In this document: positions 25,476-33,725 of the stretch, piece after piece | Layout: every line of letters starts with the position of its first letter | How positions within the stretch are numbered: position 1 is the first letter of the stretch | The notes under the pieces: model-generated | What the model was told of the DNA's origin: nothing | Seen by the model: the letters and a program-made list of their open reading frames with translations, nothing else | Database searches by the model: none | Position numbers and translations under genes: made by a program | Source of the DNA: Calditrichota bacterium | GTDB lineage: Bacteria > Calditrichota > Calditrichia > Calditrichales > Calditrichaceae | Assembly (NCBI GenBank): GCA_024278755.1 | Contig: JAJRSO010000038.1 | Location: 248,001 to 312,000, forward strand | Length of the DNA stretch: 64,000 nt | Direction: 5' to 3'

Positions 25476-25769
25476 ATGGGCATCTCCCCTGAAAACCTAA
25501 ATTTTATAGAAGATAGCGCTGTGCTGCGTCTCTTCAGGCGTTTGCGAACGGGTATGCGTATAAAAAGCCGCATTGTTCTGGTCCTTGATAAAAACCATTA
25601 TTTACTACGCATTCAGGGACGAAACCTGTTAATGAAATCAAACCTATCCTTTAAACGAAAAGAAGAAATCTGGATTGAAGTGTTAAAGGTTCATCCAAAA
25701 TTAAAGCTGCGTCTATTAAAAATAAAAAGGACGGAAAACCGGCCAGGAGCAACAAATTATATTGTTTAG
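25476..25769 (+). CDS. Small basic protein with an OB/FliK-N-like beta domain
   Basis: This 97-residue protein has no clear family name. The middle (about 25-85) reads as five or six short beta strands with the pattern RIKSRIVLVLDKNHYLLRIQ, then GRNLLMKSN and EIWIEVLKVHPKLKLRLL. This resembles the small barrel repeated in the N-terminal part of some FliK-like proteins (a G-x-L-x-A-x-S-x-L-x-x-G-x-x-x-x-V-x-x pattern). The likeness is a weak, remembered one. It begins 8 bases after fliA and is strongly basic, with an Arg-rich first third. It may be an accessory export or regulatory factor. Confidence 0.65.
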   Translation: MGISPENLNFIEDSAVLRLFRRLRTGMRIKSRIVLVLDKNHYLLRIQGRNLLMKSNLSFKRKEEIWIEVLKVHPKLKLRLLKIKRTENRPGATNYIV

Positions 25770-25810
25770 ATCTTTGCCTTGTTCAAGTTAAATAAACGGC
25801 TTGTTCCCAA

Positions 25811-27058
25811 ATGAATACAAATGAGTCAGAGAGTCAGCTATTAGGAGAGTCTTATAAAATGAAGGATAAATCGCACGCCCAAACGGCCTTATCCAAAGAT
25901 TACAGTACCACCGTTACTATCCTGGAGCATCTTTCCGACGCTTTGTTTATCCTGAATCCGAAAGGGGCGGTGGAATATGCCAATGGCGCAGCGCTTGATA
26001 TGCTGGGACTGAAATTAAACGACATCCTGGGAAGGCCTTTTAATAATTATTTAAATGCCGCTTTCGACGCAGGTATGCTGGAAAAAGACAATAATTCAAA
26101 TATTTTACTGGAAAATATCTACCGGGGTATTTTTAATGAAATTGAAACATCTCTTGTGCATAAGGAGTACCGGACTCCTGTAATCATAAGTTTTGGATTG
26201 GTGCGTAATGCGGAGGGGAAGGTTACCTTTATCATTGCCAGCGCCAAAGACATTACAATTAGAAAAAAACTTGAAAAGGAAATCCAGCAGCAACAGCTAA
26301 TCGCGCTTTCGCGTGACCGGTACAAAGAGCTGGGAGAGTTGGCGGTAAACATGGTGCATAATCTCAGCCAGCCCATCACTTCCATACATTTAATGATTGA
26401 ATTAATGCAAAAACAGTTTAAAAACACAACGCCGCAACCGGAAAAATTTCAGCGCTATTTTGACGATATCATTAAAATGCTCGATACCATGTCCAACTCC
26501 ATTAGCCATGTACGTAACTTTGCCTTTTTAACAGAGGATGAATCCGTTAAGTCCGTTTCCTGTATGGAAATAATTAATAGCGCTTTAAAGCAGCTTGAAT
26601 ATGAGATTAACGATCGCAATATTGTAATAAATGTCAGTAGCCAAAACCAATTACCGCCCGTGATGGCAAATCCCATCAGTCTGCAACAGGTTTTTATCAC
26701 CCTGCTCCGTTTCCTTTGGACTGATGAATCTCAAACGGAGGAGGGAATGCCTCGGAGCAAAGATTTGCCGATACAATTGGAAATACAAAATATTGATGAT
26801 CGCTGGCTGAAAATTGTCGTAAAAAAAGGAACCGACAAAATCTTGGCTCCCGAAGATGAAACGAACCCCAAAAGCAAACCGCTCATTAGCGCCCATCTTG
26901 ATTTAACGGTGGTTCAGATAATTCTTACTTCCATTGGCGGTGATTTTTCCATGCAGCAGGATGGAAAAGGCCGGGAAGGTTTTATACTGCGCATCCCGGT
27001 GGACAAAGGCAGTGAACGCGATCAGCTTCGTAATTTAATTGAGATGATGCATAAATAA
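25811..27058 (+). CDS. PAS-domain protein with histidine-kinase H-box and degenerate ATPase domain
   Basis: The 415-residue protein has no membrane segment. Residues about 35-155 form a PAS domain (LSDALFILNPKGAVEYANGA). A dimerisation/phosphoacceptor helix pair follows with an H-box (LAVNMVHNLSQPITSIHLMI, H183). The C-terminal part aligns with a HATPase domain, but the N-box Asn is absent (VFITLLRFLW where NLLxNA is expected), there is no DxGxG, and the GxGLGL loop is HLDLTVVQII; only the last strand GKGREGFILRIPV is kept. It probably cannot bind ATP well. It may accept or pass phosphate, or only sense. An ATG at 25859 with AGGAG 11 bases upstream is an alternative start. It ends the fliP operon, so a role in flagellar regulation (FlgS/FleS-like) is inferred. 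Confidence 0.8.
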   Translation: MNTNESESQLLGESYKMKDKSHAQTALSKDYSTTVTILEHLSDALFILNPKGAVEYANGAALDMLGLKLNDILGRPFNNYLNAAFDAGMLEKDNNSNILLENIYRGIFNEIETSLVHKEYRTPVIISFGLVRNAEGKVTFIIASAKDITIRKKLEKEIQQQQLIALSRDRYKELGELAVNMVHNLSQPITSIHLMIELMQKQFKNTTPQPEKFQRYFDDIIKMLDTMSNSISHVRNFAFLTEDESVKSVSCMEIINSALKQLEYEINDRNIVINVSSQNQLPPVMANPISLQQVFITLLRFLWTDESQTEEGMPRSKDLPIQLEIQNIDDRWLKIVVKKGTDKILAPEDETNPKSKPLISAHLDLTVVQIILTSIGGDFSMQQDGKGREGFILRIPVDKGSERDQLRNLIEMMHK

Positions 27059-27387
27059 AATATGTGGATCCTTCACCGCCGGTAAAAGATTAGTTAACCT
27101 AACCCAAGATTGAATAGTATGCTGTTCGCTCGCCTTTACGATATATTTTAATAGTCTCGTCCTTTAGCAAAGGCAAAGTTTTCCTGTTCGGAAGTAAAAT
27201 CTTCCAGTCTGCCTTTTTCTGATTTTCCAAATATTCTCTGCATGGTTTCTCTTAGATATATAAAAGATAGCTAACTGCTATATAAACAAGAAATAATAAA
27301 TTTTGTTCTGTGCGCTATGCCAAAGAATTAATTCATGGCATTCTATTTGCAAACAATTCAGCGAAAGGAACTTTAAACGAGGCTTTT
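27059..27387. other. Intergenic region before flgF
   Basis: This 329-base gap separates the fliP and flgF operons. It holds the sigma-54-type promoter at 27336-27351. On the minus strand 27243-27148 there is a 31-codon frame (MQRIFGKSEKGRLEDFTSEQ, ending KGRDY) with a plausible start but only a weak ribosome site; it may be a small protein, a remnant or chance. CCTTT-AGC-AAAGG at 27161-27173 is a short hairpin without a T-run. Nothing else is recognised. Confidence 0.5.
27336..27351 (+). promoter_or_regulatory. Sigma-54 (-24/-12) promoter of the flgF operon
   Basis: TGGCATTCTATTTGCA fits the sigma-54 consensus with GG at 27337-27338, exactly ten bases, and GC at 27349-27350, flanked by the preferred TTGCA. 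It is the best of the three such sites in the window. The start of transcription is predicted near 27362, leaving a 26-base leader with GAGG at 27379-27382 before the flgF ATG at 27388. Confidence 0.7.
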
Positions 27388-28098
27388 ATGCATATTAATC
27401 TTAATAATTTAAAGCAAGCCATGACAGGCCAGGTAGACAGAAACAATGTCATTGCCAATAATCTTGCCAATATCAATACAATCGGTTTTAAAAAAGATTT
27501 TGTTTTTTTTGACGCCTTTGGAAAAGAACTGGAAAAACGGGAAGGACAGAATCAAACCATCAATTTTGATCAGGGTCAGTTAAAAGAAACTACAAATCCG
27601 CTGGATATCGCCTTATCAGGACGCGGCTTCTTTTCTGTGGAAACCGAGAATGGAACCGCTTATACCAGGGAAGGTCATTTTAAACTTGATACAAACGGTG
27701 TTCTTCGTACCGGCTCCGGCAATGCTGTGCTGGGCGAAGGCGGGCCTTTGGTGATTCTCGGGGAAAATATCAAACCGGATAAAATAACCATCACGCAAAA
27801 CGGAGAAGTGTACAGCGATGACGAATATGTCGATCGGTTGTCCATTGTGGATTTCGAAAACAGAGGGCAAATGCGAAAAGTCGGCGGAAATATGTTTATA
27901 ACCAATGAAGAGCCGGAGGCGCTTGCAATGGATCAGGTTGTTGTTCAGCAAGGGTTCCTGGAAGAGTCCAACGTAAATCCTGCGGATGAAATGATTCAGC
28001 TGATCGAGGTTCAGCGTCAATTTGAAAGCCTGCAAAAAATGGTACGCACACTGGACGATGTGTTTCGTACCGCTTCGTTAAGCGTAGGTAAATATTAA
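27388..28098 (+). CDS. flgF: Flagellar rod protein FlgF
   Basis: FlgF is a proximal/distal junction rod subunit. The 236-residue product has the axial N-terminal motif NNVIANNLANINTIGFKK, the middle domain LDIALSGRGFFSVETENGTA, and the C-terminal helix PADEMIQLIEVQRQFESLQK. The start at 27388 is chosen because the conserved helix begins there, GAGG is suitably placed, and an upstream start (27310) would lie over the promoter. It is first in the flgF-G-A-H-I-J-N-K-L operon. Confidence 0.94.
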   Translation: MHINLNNLKQAMTGQVDRNNVIANNLANINTIGFKKDFVFFDAFGKELEKREGQNQTINFDQGQLKETTNPLDIALSGRGFFSVETENGTAYTREGHFKLDTNGVLRTGSGNAVLGEGGPLVILGENIKPDKITITQNGEVYSDDEYVDRLSIVDFENRGQMRKVGGNMFITNEEPEALAMDQVVVQQGFLEESNVNPADEMIQLIEVQRQFESLQKMVRTLDDVFRTASLSVGKY

Positions 28099-28155
28099 TC
28101 AACCGGTCTGACCAATGTATTTCCGGATAAGCCGAAAAACAGAAGGAGAATACAG

Positions 28156-28944
28156 ATGCTAAGAGCTTTAAAAACCGCAGCGCTCGGTATGACTGCTCAG
28201 CAGATGAACGTGGATGTTATTTCCAATAATCTGGCCAATGTAAATACCACAGGATTTAAAAAGAGCCAGATTGAATTTCAGGACTTATTATACGATACCA
28301 TTCAGAAGGGCGACACCGACGGCCGCAAGGGACACGAGAATCCCGCAGCTTTGCAAATTGGTTTGGGTAACCGTCCAATCTCTACCTACCGTTCGTTTTC
28401 CAAAGGAAATATCGCAGATACGGGTAATTCATTGGATTTAGCCATTGACGGAAAAGGATTTTTCCAAATCGAACTGGCCGACGGCTCTTATGCCTATACC
28501 CGCGACGGATCGTTTAAAATTAATTCCGAAGGGTACCTGGTTACAAACTCGGGTCTTAAAGTATATCCCGAAATTTCTCTTCCGGAAAACGTAAGCGGTA
28601 TCAGTATCAGTGGCAACGGGGTGGTTTCGGTAATGATTGACGGCCAAACCGAAGCCGAAGAACTGGGGCAGTTTGAACTTGCCAGTTTTATGAATCCTGC
28701 CGGTCTTGAGGCGAAGGGCGGTAATTTATATTCGGTAACCGAAGCTTCCGGCGAACCGGTATACGGCAATGCCGGGGAAGACGGACTGGGAACGGTTTTG
28801 CAGGGTTATCTCGAAAAATCAAACGTAGATGTCGCCGAAGAAATGATTAACCTTATTGTCGCTCAGAGAGCGTATGAGGTCAATTCCAAAGCGGTTAAAA
28901 CCGCAGATGAACTAATGGCAATGACTAATAATCTGAAACGTTAA
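28156..28944 (+). CDS. flgG: Flagellar distal rod protein FlgG
   Basis: FlgG builds the distal rod that crosses the periplasm. The 262-residue protein is the usual length and has the motifs MLRALKTAALGMTAQQMNVD, then SNNLANVNTTGFKKSQIEFQ, and ends VAEEMINLIVAQRAYEVNSK before LMAMTNNLKR. The FlgG-specific YxxGxxxxTxNxLDLAIxG region is present (FSKGNIADTGNSLDLAIDG). AGAAGGAG lies 6 bases before the ATG. Its presence with FlgH/FlgI fits a diderm cell. Confidence 0.97.
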   Translation: MLRALKTAALGMTAQQMNVDVISNNLANVNTTGFKKSQIEFQDLLYDTIQKGDTDGRKGHENPAALQIGLGNRPISTYRSFSKGNIADTGNSLDLAIDGKGFFQIELADGSYAYTRDGSFKINSEGYLVTNSGLKVYPEISLPENVSGISISGNGVVSVMIDGQTEAEELGQFELASFMNPAGLEAKGGNLYSVTEASGEPVYGNAGEDGLGTVLQGYLEKSNVDVAEEMINLIVAQRAYEVNSKAVKTADELMAMTNNLKR

Positions 28945-28945
28945 A

Positions 28946-29656
28946 ATGAATTCATTCTTCTTTAAAATCGCACTTTTTTTGTTTTTAGCTTCTTTTTTGT
29001 TTGCAGGCAATCGATCGGTCGAACAGATAATTAAAGAAAAGGTTGAATGCCTCGTACGCGATACATACCAGGTAAAAAAGACGCAGGTCCATATCAACTG
29101 GCGCCGTCTGCCCGATTTATTCCCATATAATTCCGGTTACAGAACAGAAGTCCGTATGCAAAATCATAGGCTAAAACTGGGTTATCAAACCCTCTGGGTC
29201 AATTTACTAAAAAAGGGCAGACTTATAAAACGAGTGCCTGTCAGCCTGGAGATAAGCATCGACCGGCAGGTAATAATTACCACCCGAAAAATTAAACGTC
29301 ATCAACGGATAACCCCTGATATGTTAACCAAAAGGACCCGCAGAATTTCTTCGGACTGGTCTTCTTTGGCAACCTCCATACCGGAAGTGTTGGGAAAAGA
29401 GGCCAAACGGGTCATTCGGGAAGGAACTGTTTTAACAAAAAATCTTTATCGCGCTGCTCCGGTTATTCATCGCGGCGATATTGTAACAGTGCAGGTAAAA
29501 TCAAGCGGACTTACCCTAACTACCTCCGCCTATGCCAAAGAGGAAGGGTCGGTTGGCGAAACGGTTTATATCGAAACGCTGCAGGGCGGTAAAAGAGTAA
29601 AAGCAAACGTTCAGGGGCCCGGCCTTGTTGTTATTTTGCAGGAGAAAACAATATGA
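28946..29656 (+). CDS. flgA: Flagellar P-ring assembly chaperone FlgA
   Basis: FlgA is a periplasmic chaperone for FlgI polymerisation into the P ring. The 236-residue product has a signal peptide (about 1-20, ending FLFAG), a variable N-terminal region, a SAF domain (about 110-170: VIITTRKIKRHQRITPDMLT) and the C-terminal FlgA domain (GDIVTVQVKSSGLTLTTSAY, then GETVYIETLQGGKRVKANVQ). It begins 1 base after the flgG stop and overlaps flgH by 4 bases (ATGA). Confidence 0.92.
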   Translation: MNSFFFKIALFLFLASFLFAGNRSVEQIIKEKVECLVRDTYQVKKTQVHINWRRLPDLFPYNSGYRTEVRMQNHRLKLGYQTLWVNLLKKGRLIKRVPVSLEISIDRQVIITTRKIKRHQRITPDMLTKRTRRISSDWSSLATSIPEVLGKEAKRVIREGTVLTKNLYRAAPVIHRGDIVTVQVKSSGLTLTTSAYAKEEGSVGETVYIETLQGGKRVKANVQGPGLVVILQEKTI

Positions 29657-30267
29657 AAACCTTTGTCACTTTTCTGTTATTTTTAGTCTTCCAAGTTTCC
29701 GCCTCCTATGCACAAGGCACGCCCTCACTGTTTTCCGATATAAAGGCCCGGCATGTGGGCGATGTGCTTTCCGTAATTCTGGCTGAAAACGCATATGCCG
29801 TACAAGAGCACAAGAGTAACAGTTCGTCTAACAGCAGCAATAAAATAGGCGCGGCAGCTAACGGCAATATTGTTGATTTTCTTCCCGTTTTCGGCGGCTC
29901 CAGTAATATGGATTCCGATTACAAGGGGACAAACGGGAGTCAGCAGAAAGATCGTTTAACAGGACGTTTAACCGTGCGTATCGTGGAAAAAACCGAATCC
30001 GGAATGTTTAAAATTAAAGGAGAACGGGAAGTGGGAGTAAACGGCGAAGACAATATAATGAAATTGGAAGGCTACGTCCGGCCCAAAGATATATCTACCG
30101 ATAACGTCATTTATTCCTACCAAATTGCGGATGCAAAGATTGATTACCGGCAGGGCGGATTAACGGATAGTTTTATCAAACCGGGTACTTTTCCTAAAAT
30201 ATTTACCTTTCTGGCCGGGGGGCTGATGGTAGCGGCCGGCGCCGGTTTTTTTGTATTCAGCAAATAA
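29653..30267 (+). CDS. flgH: Flagellar L-ring protein FlgH (no lipobox cysteine)
   Basis: FlgH forms the L ring in the outer membrane. The 204-residue product has a signal peptide (1-20, ending SASYA) and the FlgH motif set (ARHVGDVLSVILAENAYAVQ, DRLTGRLTVRIVEKTESGMF, and GYVRPKDISTDNVIYSYQIA). Most FlgH proteins are lipoproteins with Cys at +1. Here there is no Cys in the whole protein, and the predicted mature end is AQGTP. Instead the C-terminus has a hydrophobic stretch (residues 181-201, FTFLAGGLMVAAGAGFF) that could insert in a membrane. The function as L ring is still likely, since flgI follows. Confidence 0.93.
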   Translation: MKTFVTFLLFLVFQVSASYAQGTPSLFSDIKARHVGDVLSVILAENAYAVQEHKSNSSSNSSNKIGAAANGNIVDFLPVFGGSSNMDSDYKGTNGSQQKDRLTGRLTVRIVEKTESGMFKIKGEREVGVNGEDNIMKLEGYVRPKDISTDNVIYSYQIADAKIDYRQGGLTDSFIKPGTFPKIFTFLAGGLMVAAGAGFFVFSK

Positions 30268-30281
30268 GTGTGGTTAAAATT

Positions 30282-31427
30282 ATGAAAAAAAATCTATTAA
30301 AACTATTCGTCGGCGCGATTTTACTCGGCCTTTTCGGACAGGCGCAGGCACAGGTACGCATTAAAGATATCGTATCGGTGGAAAATGCCAATCAGATTTC
30401 CTTAATCGGTTATGGGCTGGTCATCGGTCTCGATGGCTCCGGCGATCGTTCCGGTTCCCGGCGCGGCGCGATTTTTACCGTCCAAACCATTACCAATATG
30501 CTCGAAAAATTCGGGATTACGGTCCCGCGGGAGAAGCTACGCACCCGCAATGTTGCCGCCGTGATGATCACTACCCGTATTCCGGCCTTCAGCAGCCGCG
30601 GTTCGCAATTCGATGTGACCGTTTCATCGCTCGGAGATGCCACCAGTCTCGAGGGCGGTGTGCTACTGATGACCCCGCTACGCGATCCTTCCGGAGCCGA
30701 ATATGCCATGGCGCAAGGTCCCGTTTCCGTGGGCGGATTTAATATTCAGACTGTCGGTGGTGAAAAAATAAAAAAGAATCATTCTCTCGTGGGGCGCGTT
30801 CCGTCCGGCGGTTATTTGACTGCCGATCCGCCCAATAAAAACTTCGATTTAAACCAGGCTATAAATCTGCATTTATTAAAACCGGATTTTATAACTTCCA
30901 AACGAATTGCAGAAAAAATTAACCAATCTCTTAGTACCGATACCTCAACGGTTCATTATGCGCAACCCGTAAGTCCGGGCTTAGTGGAGCTGCATTTTCC
31001 CGATTCGGCCAAAACCCAAGCCCAGGCGGTGACATTTATCGCCAAAATAGAAACCTTGCTGGTACGGGTTGATACGGACGCCCGCGTTGTGATTAATGAA
31101 CGCACCGGTACCATTGTGGCCGGCGGCAATGTTACCATCGATGAAGTGATGATTTCACACGGAAATTTAACCATTCACACACGCAGCGTACCTGTTATTT
31201 CCCAACCACAGCCATTCAGCCAGGGCGGGCAGACAGTGGTTGTGCCGGTAACCGATACCCAGGTTAAGGAAAATATTGCCCGCACCGCCGTTTTAAAACA
31301 GACCACTACCGTAAGCGAACTGGCTTCGGCAATGAATACGCTGGGACTAAAGCCCCGTGATATTATTGCTGTATTCCAGTCCATTAAACAGGCGGGCGCT
31401 TTAAACGCCAAATTAATAATCAATTAA
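30282..31427 (+). CDS. flgI: Flagellar P-ring protein FlgI
   Basis: FlgI forms the periplasmic P ring around the rod at the peptidoglycan. The 381-residue product has a signal peptide (1-24, ending QAQA), the family block IKDIVSVENANQISLIGYGL, VIGLDGSGDRSG, and the conserved DATSLEGGVLLMTPLRDPSG. The C-terminal domain ends LGLKPRDIIAVFQSIKQAGA. A GTG at 30270 in the same frame would add 4 residues; the ATG 30282 begins the signal peptide more naturally. Confidence 0.96.
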   Translation: MKKNLLKLFVGAILLGLFGQAQAQVRIKDIVSVENANQISLIGYGLVIGLDGSGDRSGSRRGAIFTVQTITNMLEKFGITVPREKLRTRNVAAVMITTRIPAFSSRGSQFDVTVSSLGDATSLEGGVLLMTPLRDPSGAEYAMAQGPVSVGGFNIQTVGGEKIKKNHSLVGRVPSGGYLTADPPNKNFDLNQAINLHLLKPDFITSKRIAEKINQSLSTDTSTVHYAQPVSPGLVELHFPDSAKTQAQAVTFIAKIETLLVRVDTDARVVINERTGTIVAGGNVTIDEVMISHGNLTIHTRSVPVISQPQPFSQGGQTVVVPVTDTQVKENIARTAVLKQTTTVSELASAMNTLGLKPRDIIAVFQSIKQAGALNAKLIIN

Positions 31428-31451
31428 AAAGTATCTTTTTCCGGATAAAAA

Positions 31452-31820
31452 ATGAAACTAAATCAAATCACCCAAAAATTTATAACCGATTCGGCTAAAA
31501 AGGTTCAAACGAAACCGACAGCGGTCAAAGATCCGAAATTAGAAAAAAGCGCAAAAGAACTGGAAGGGCTTTTTGTCTCCTTCGTTTTAAAATCTATGGA
31601 AAAAACGGTTCCGCATGAAAACGGGCAAAAAAACAATCTTGCCGATATGATGTTCAGCAGCGTAATGGGCAAACAGATTTCGGAGCAGGGCGGCCTGGGG
31701 CTGGCAAAGTTTTTTTATAATTCGCTATCCGAACAAAGTCCAAAAAAACTGGCGGAATTAAAAGAAAAGATAAATACACCGACCAATTATATTATAAACC
31801 CGGCGAGGATGGAAAAATGA
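31452..31820 (+). CDS. flgJ: Rod-binding protein, FlgJ N-domain only
   Basis: The 122-residue product matches the rod-binding (rod-cap) domain of FlgJ (about 28-100: LEKSAKELEGLFVSFVLKSM, then LADMMFSSVMGKQISEQGGL). The muramidase domain that follows in Proteobacteria is absent, as is common outside that group, so a separate enzyme must open the peptidoglycan for the rod. It overlaps flgN by 4 bases (ATGA). Confidence 0.9.
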   Translation: MKLNQITQKFITDSAKKVQTKPTAVKDPKLEKSAKELEGLFVSFVLKSMEKTVPHENGQKNNLADMMFSSVMGKQISEQGGLGLAKFFYNSLSEQSPKKLAELKEKINTPTNYIINPARMEK

Positions 31821-32341
31821 ATAAACCAGATTTCAGTACGCCTTCACTTAAAGAGCAAATGTACCAGGTTTTACTCGAGGAAATGTCTGCCTACGATTAC
31901 CTGAACGAAACGCTAAGGGGAAAACAGGAAGCCATTGTAAAAAATGAGGTTAAAAAAATTGAAAGGCTCACAGGCGTGGAGCAGGTAGTGGTCAGCCGTG
32001 CCAACCGGCTCACCCAAACACGGTATGAATTGATGCAGAAATATTTTATGGAACAGAATATTACCGCCGATCCACACTCCCTCGGAAACGTAATTGGCAC
32101 TATCGAAGACAAAAACCGGGAACGCTGGGAACGGGTGGAAAGGCGCCTTCGTTCTACTGCTTTGGAAATTAAACGCCTGAATGCTGAAAATATGCGGTTA
32201 ATCGAACATAGTCTTGGCTATGTACGCGGGATGATCAATCTCTTTTTACCGCGGGATGAATTTGGCGGCAATATTTACACTGAAGACGGAAATGAAAACA
32301 TCAAGGTCAGCACAAAAAATATGCTCGACTGCAACGCCTAA
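31817..32341 (+). CDS. flgN: FlgN-like export chaperone for FlgK/FlgL
   Basis: FlgN binds the hook-filament junction proteins FlgK and FlgL and escorts them to FlhA. The 174-residue product is all helical with long charged heptads (LLEEMSAYDYLNETLRGKQE, and RSTALEIKRLNAENMRLIEH). It lies directly before flgK and flgL, the standard place. Sequence similarity in this family is weak, so the name rests on size, fold and place. No flgM gene is next to it. Confidence 0.85.
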   Translation: MNKPDFSTPSLKEQMYQVLLEEMSAYDYLNETLRGKQEAIVKNEVKKIERLTGVEQVVVSRANRLTQTRYELMQKYFMEQNITADPHSLGNVIGTIEDKNRERWERVERRLRSTALEIKRLNAENMRLIEHSLGYVRGMINLFLPRDEFGGNIYTEDGNENIKVSTKNMLDCNA

Positions 32342-32350
32342 GAGGAAATT

Positions 32351-33694
32351 ATGCCCGTATCGAATATTTTTGAAATAGGAAAACAATCGCTTCTTGCTTA
32401 TCAGTCGGCCATTCAGACCACAGCGGGAAACATATCCAATTCCAATAATGAAAACTATGCCCGGCGCAGAGTGGCGATTTCGCAAATGCTGGGCGGCTTT
32501 TCGGCTTTGGGATTCAATCCAGAAGAAAGCGTACGAATGCGTCAGCGTTTTGCCGAACAGCAATTGTGGAGTGAAAATCAATCGCTGAACGAATACAGCA
32601 CTTCTAATATGTTGTTGAGCCAAATTGAGGATATTTACGCGGAAGATACAGAATCCGGCATATCTACGCTGCTTACACAGTTTTGGAATTCCTGGAGCGA
32701 CCTGGCCAATGATCCCGAAAGCGACTATGCCCGGGCCATTGTAAAAGATAAAGGTCTCTTGCTCACTAACGCCTTTGGCCGAGTGCATCAGGATTTAAAA
32801 CAGATGCAAACTCAGATTCGTCCGGAGATTGATTCCAGAATTAGTGAGGTAAATCAGACTTTACAACAAATATCGGCAATCAACCAAAAATTGCGCTATG
32901 AAAAAGCGCCGGATTTAATGGATAAGCGCGATCAGCTCTTAAGCAACTTGTCCAGTGAAATCGATATTAAGGTAAAGGAAAAAGAAAGCGGTGAAGTGAG
33001 CATCTATTCCGATGGGTTTTTACTGGTTTCCGATGCAACCGTTAATACTCTGCGTACGGAAGTGGTGAATAATAATGACAATTATGAGATGCATATTTAC
33101 TGGGGCGATTCGGACAAAGAGCTTAATCCGGGTTCGGGAACTATTAAAGGTTTGCTGAATTCGCATAATTTGGAAATTCCGGATCAATTGGACAAACTGG
33201 ATCAACTGGCGGTACAAATTGCCGATTCGGTAAACAGTGTGCATGCAAGTGGCGAGAATTTAAGCGGGATCACCAACATTTCCTTTTTTGATTCACGGGT
33301 GACAGGCGCGGCGGATTTTAACGTAAACGACGCTATTTTAAATGATATTAGTTTAATCGCTACCCGTCAGAGCGGCGAAGGCGAAGGAAGTGGAAGTATC
33401 GCACAGGCGATTTCCGACTTGCAGTTTGATAAAGGAATGAACGGCAGTACAACAATGGAATACTATCAGGGTGTGCTGACACAACTTGGAAATAAAATTC
33501 AGGAAAGCGATTTTCTTGAACAGAGCCAGAAATTAATTGTTGAGCAGCTTCAGAATCAGAAAGAAAGTATTACCGGGGTTTCTATTGATGAAGAGATGAC
33601 CCGCCTTGTTCAGTACGAACAGGCCTTTCAGGCGGCTTCCAAAATTATCAACACCGTCGATGAAATGACCAATACCGTATTAGGATTAAAATAA
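32351..33694 (+). CDS. flgK: Hook-filament junction protein FlgK (HAP1)
   Basis: FlgK is the first junction ring between hook and filament. The 447-residue product is rather short for the family (often about 550), so part of the outer domain is absent. It has the N-terminal axial motif AIQTTAGNISNSNNENYARR, the segment FWNSWSDLANDPES typical of FlgK, and a C-terminal D0 helix (LVQYEQAFQAASKIINTVDE). AGAGGAAA is the ribosome site. Confidence 0.95.
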   Translation: MPVSNIFEIGKQSLLAYQSAIQTTAGNISNSNNENYARRRVAISQMLGGFSALGFNPEESVRMRQRFAEQQLWSENQSLNEYSTSNMLLSQIEDIYAEDTESGISTLLTQFWNSWSDLANDPESDYARAIVKDKGLLLTNAFGRVHQDLKQMQTQIRPEIDSRISEVNQTLQQISAINQKLRYEKAPDLMDKRDQLLSNLSSEIDIKVKEKESGEVSIYSDGFLLVSDATVNTLRTEVVNNNDNYEMHIYWGDSDKELNPGSGTIKGLLNSHNLEIPDQLDKLDQLAVQIADSVNSVHASGENLSGITNISFFDSRVTGAADFNVNDAILNDISLIATRQSGEGEGSGSIAQAISDLQFDKGMNGSTTMEYYQGVLTQLGNKIQESDFLEQSQKLIVEQLQNQKESITGVSIDEEMTRLVQYEQAFQAASKIINTVDEMTNTVLGLK

Positions 33695-33725
33695 ATTCAT
33701 TTTGGAACAGTAACGAGGTGATTAT

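Noticed and set aside
27148-27243. 31-codon minus-strand gene before flgF
   Set aside because: Weak ribosome site, very short, no recognised motif; noted only in the intergenic entry.
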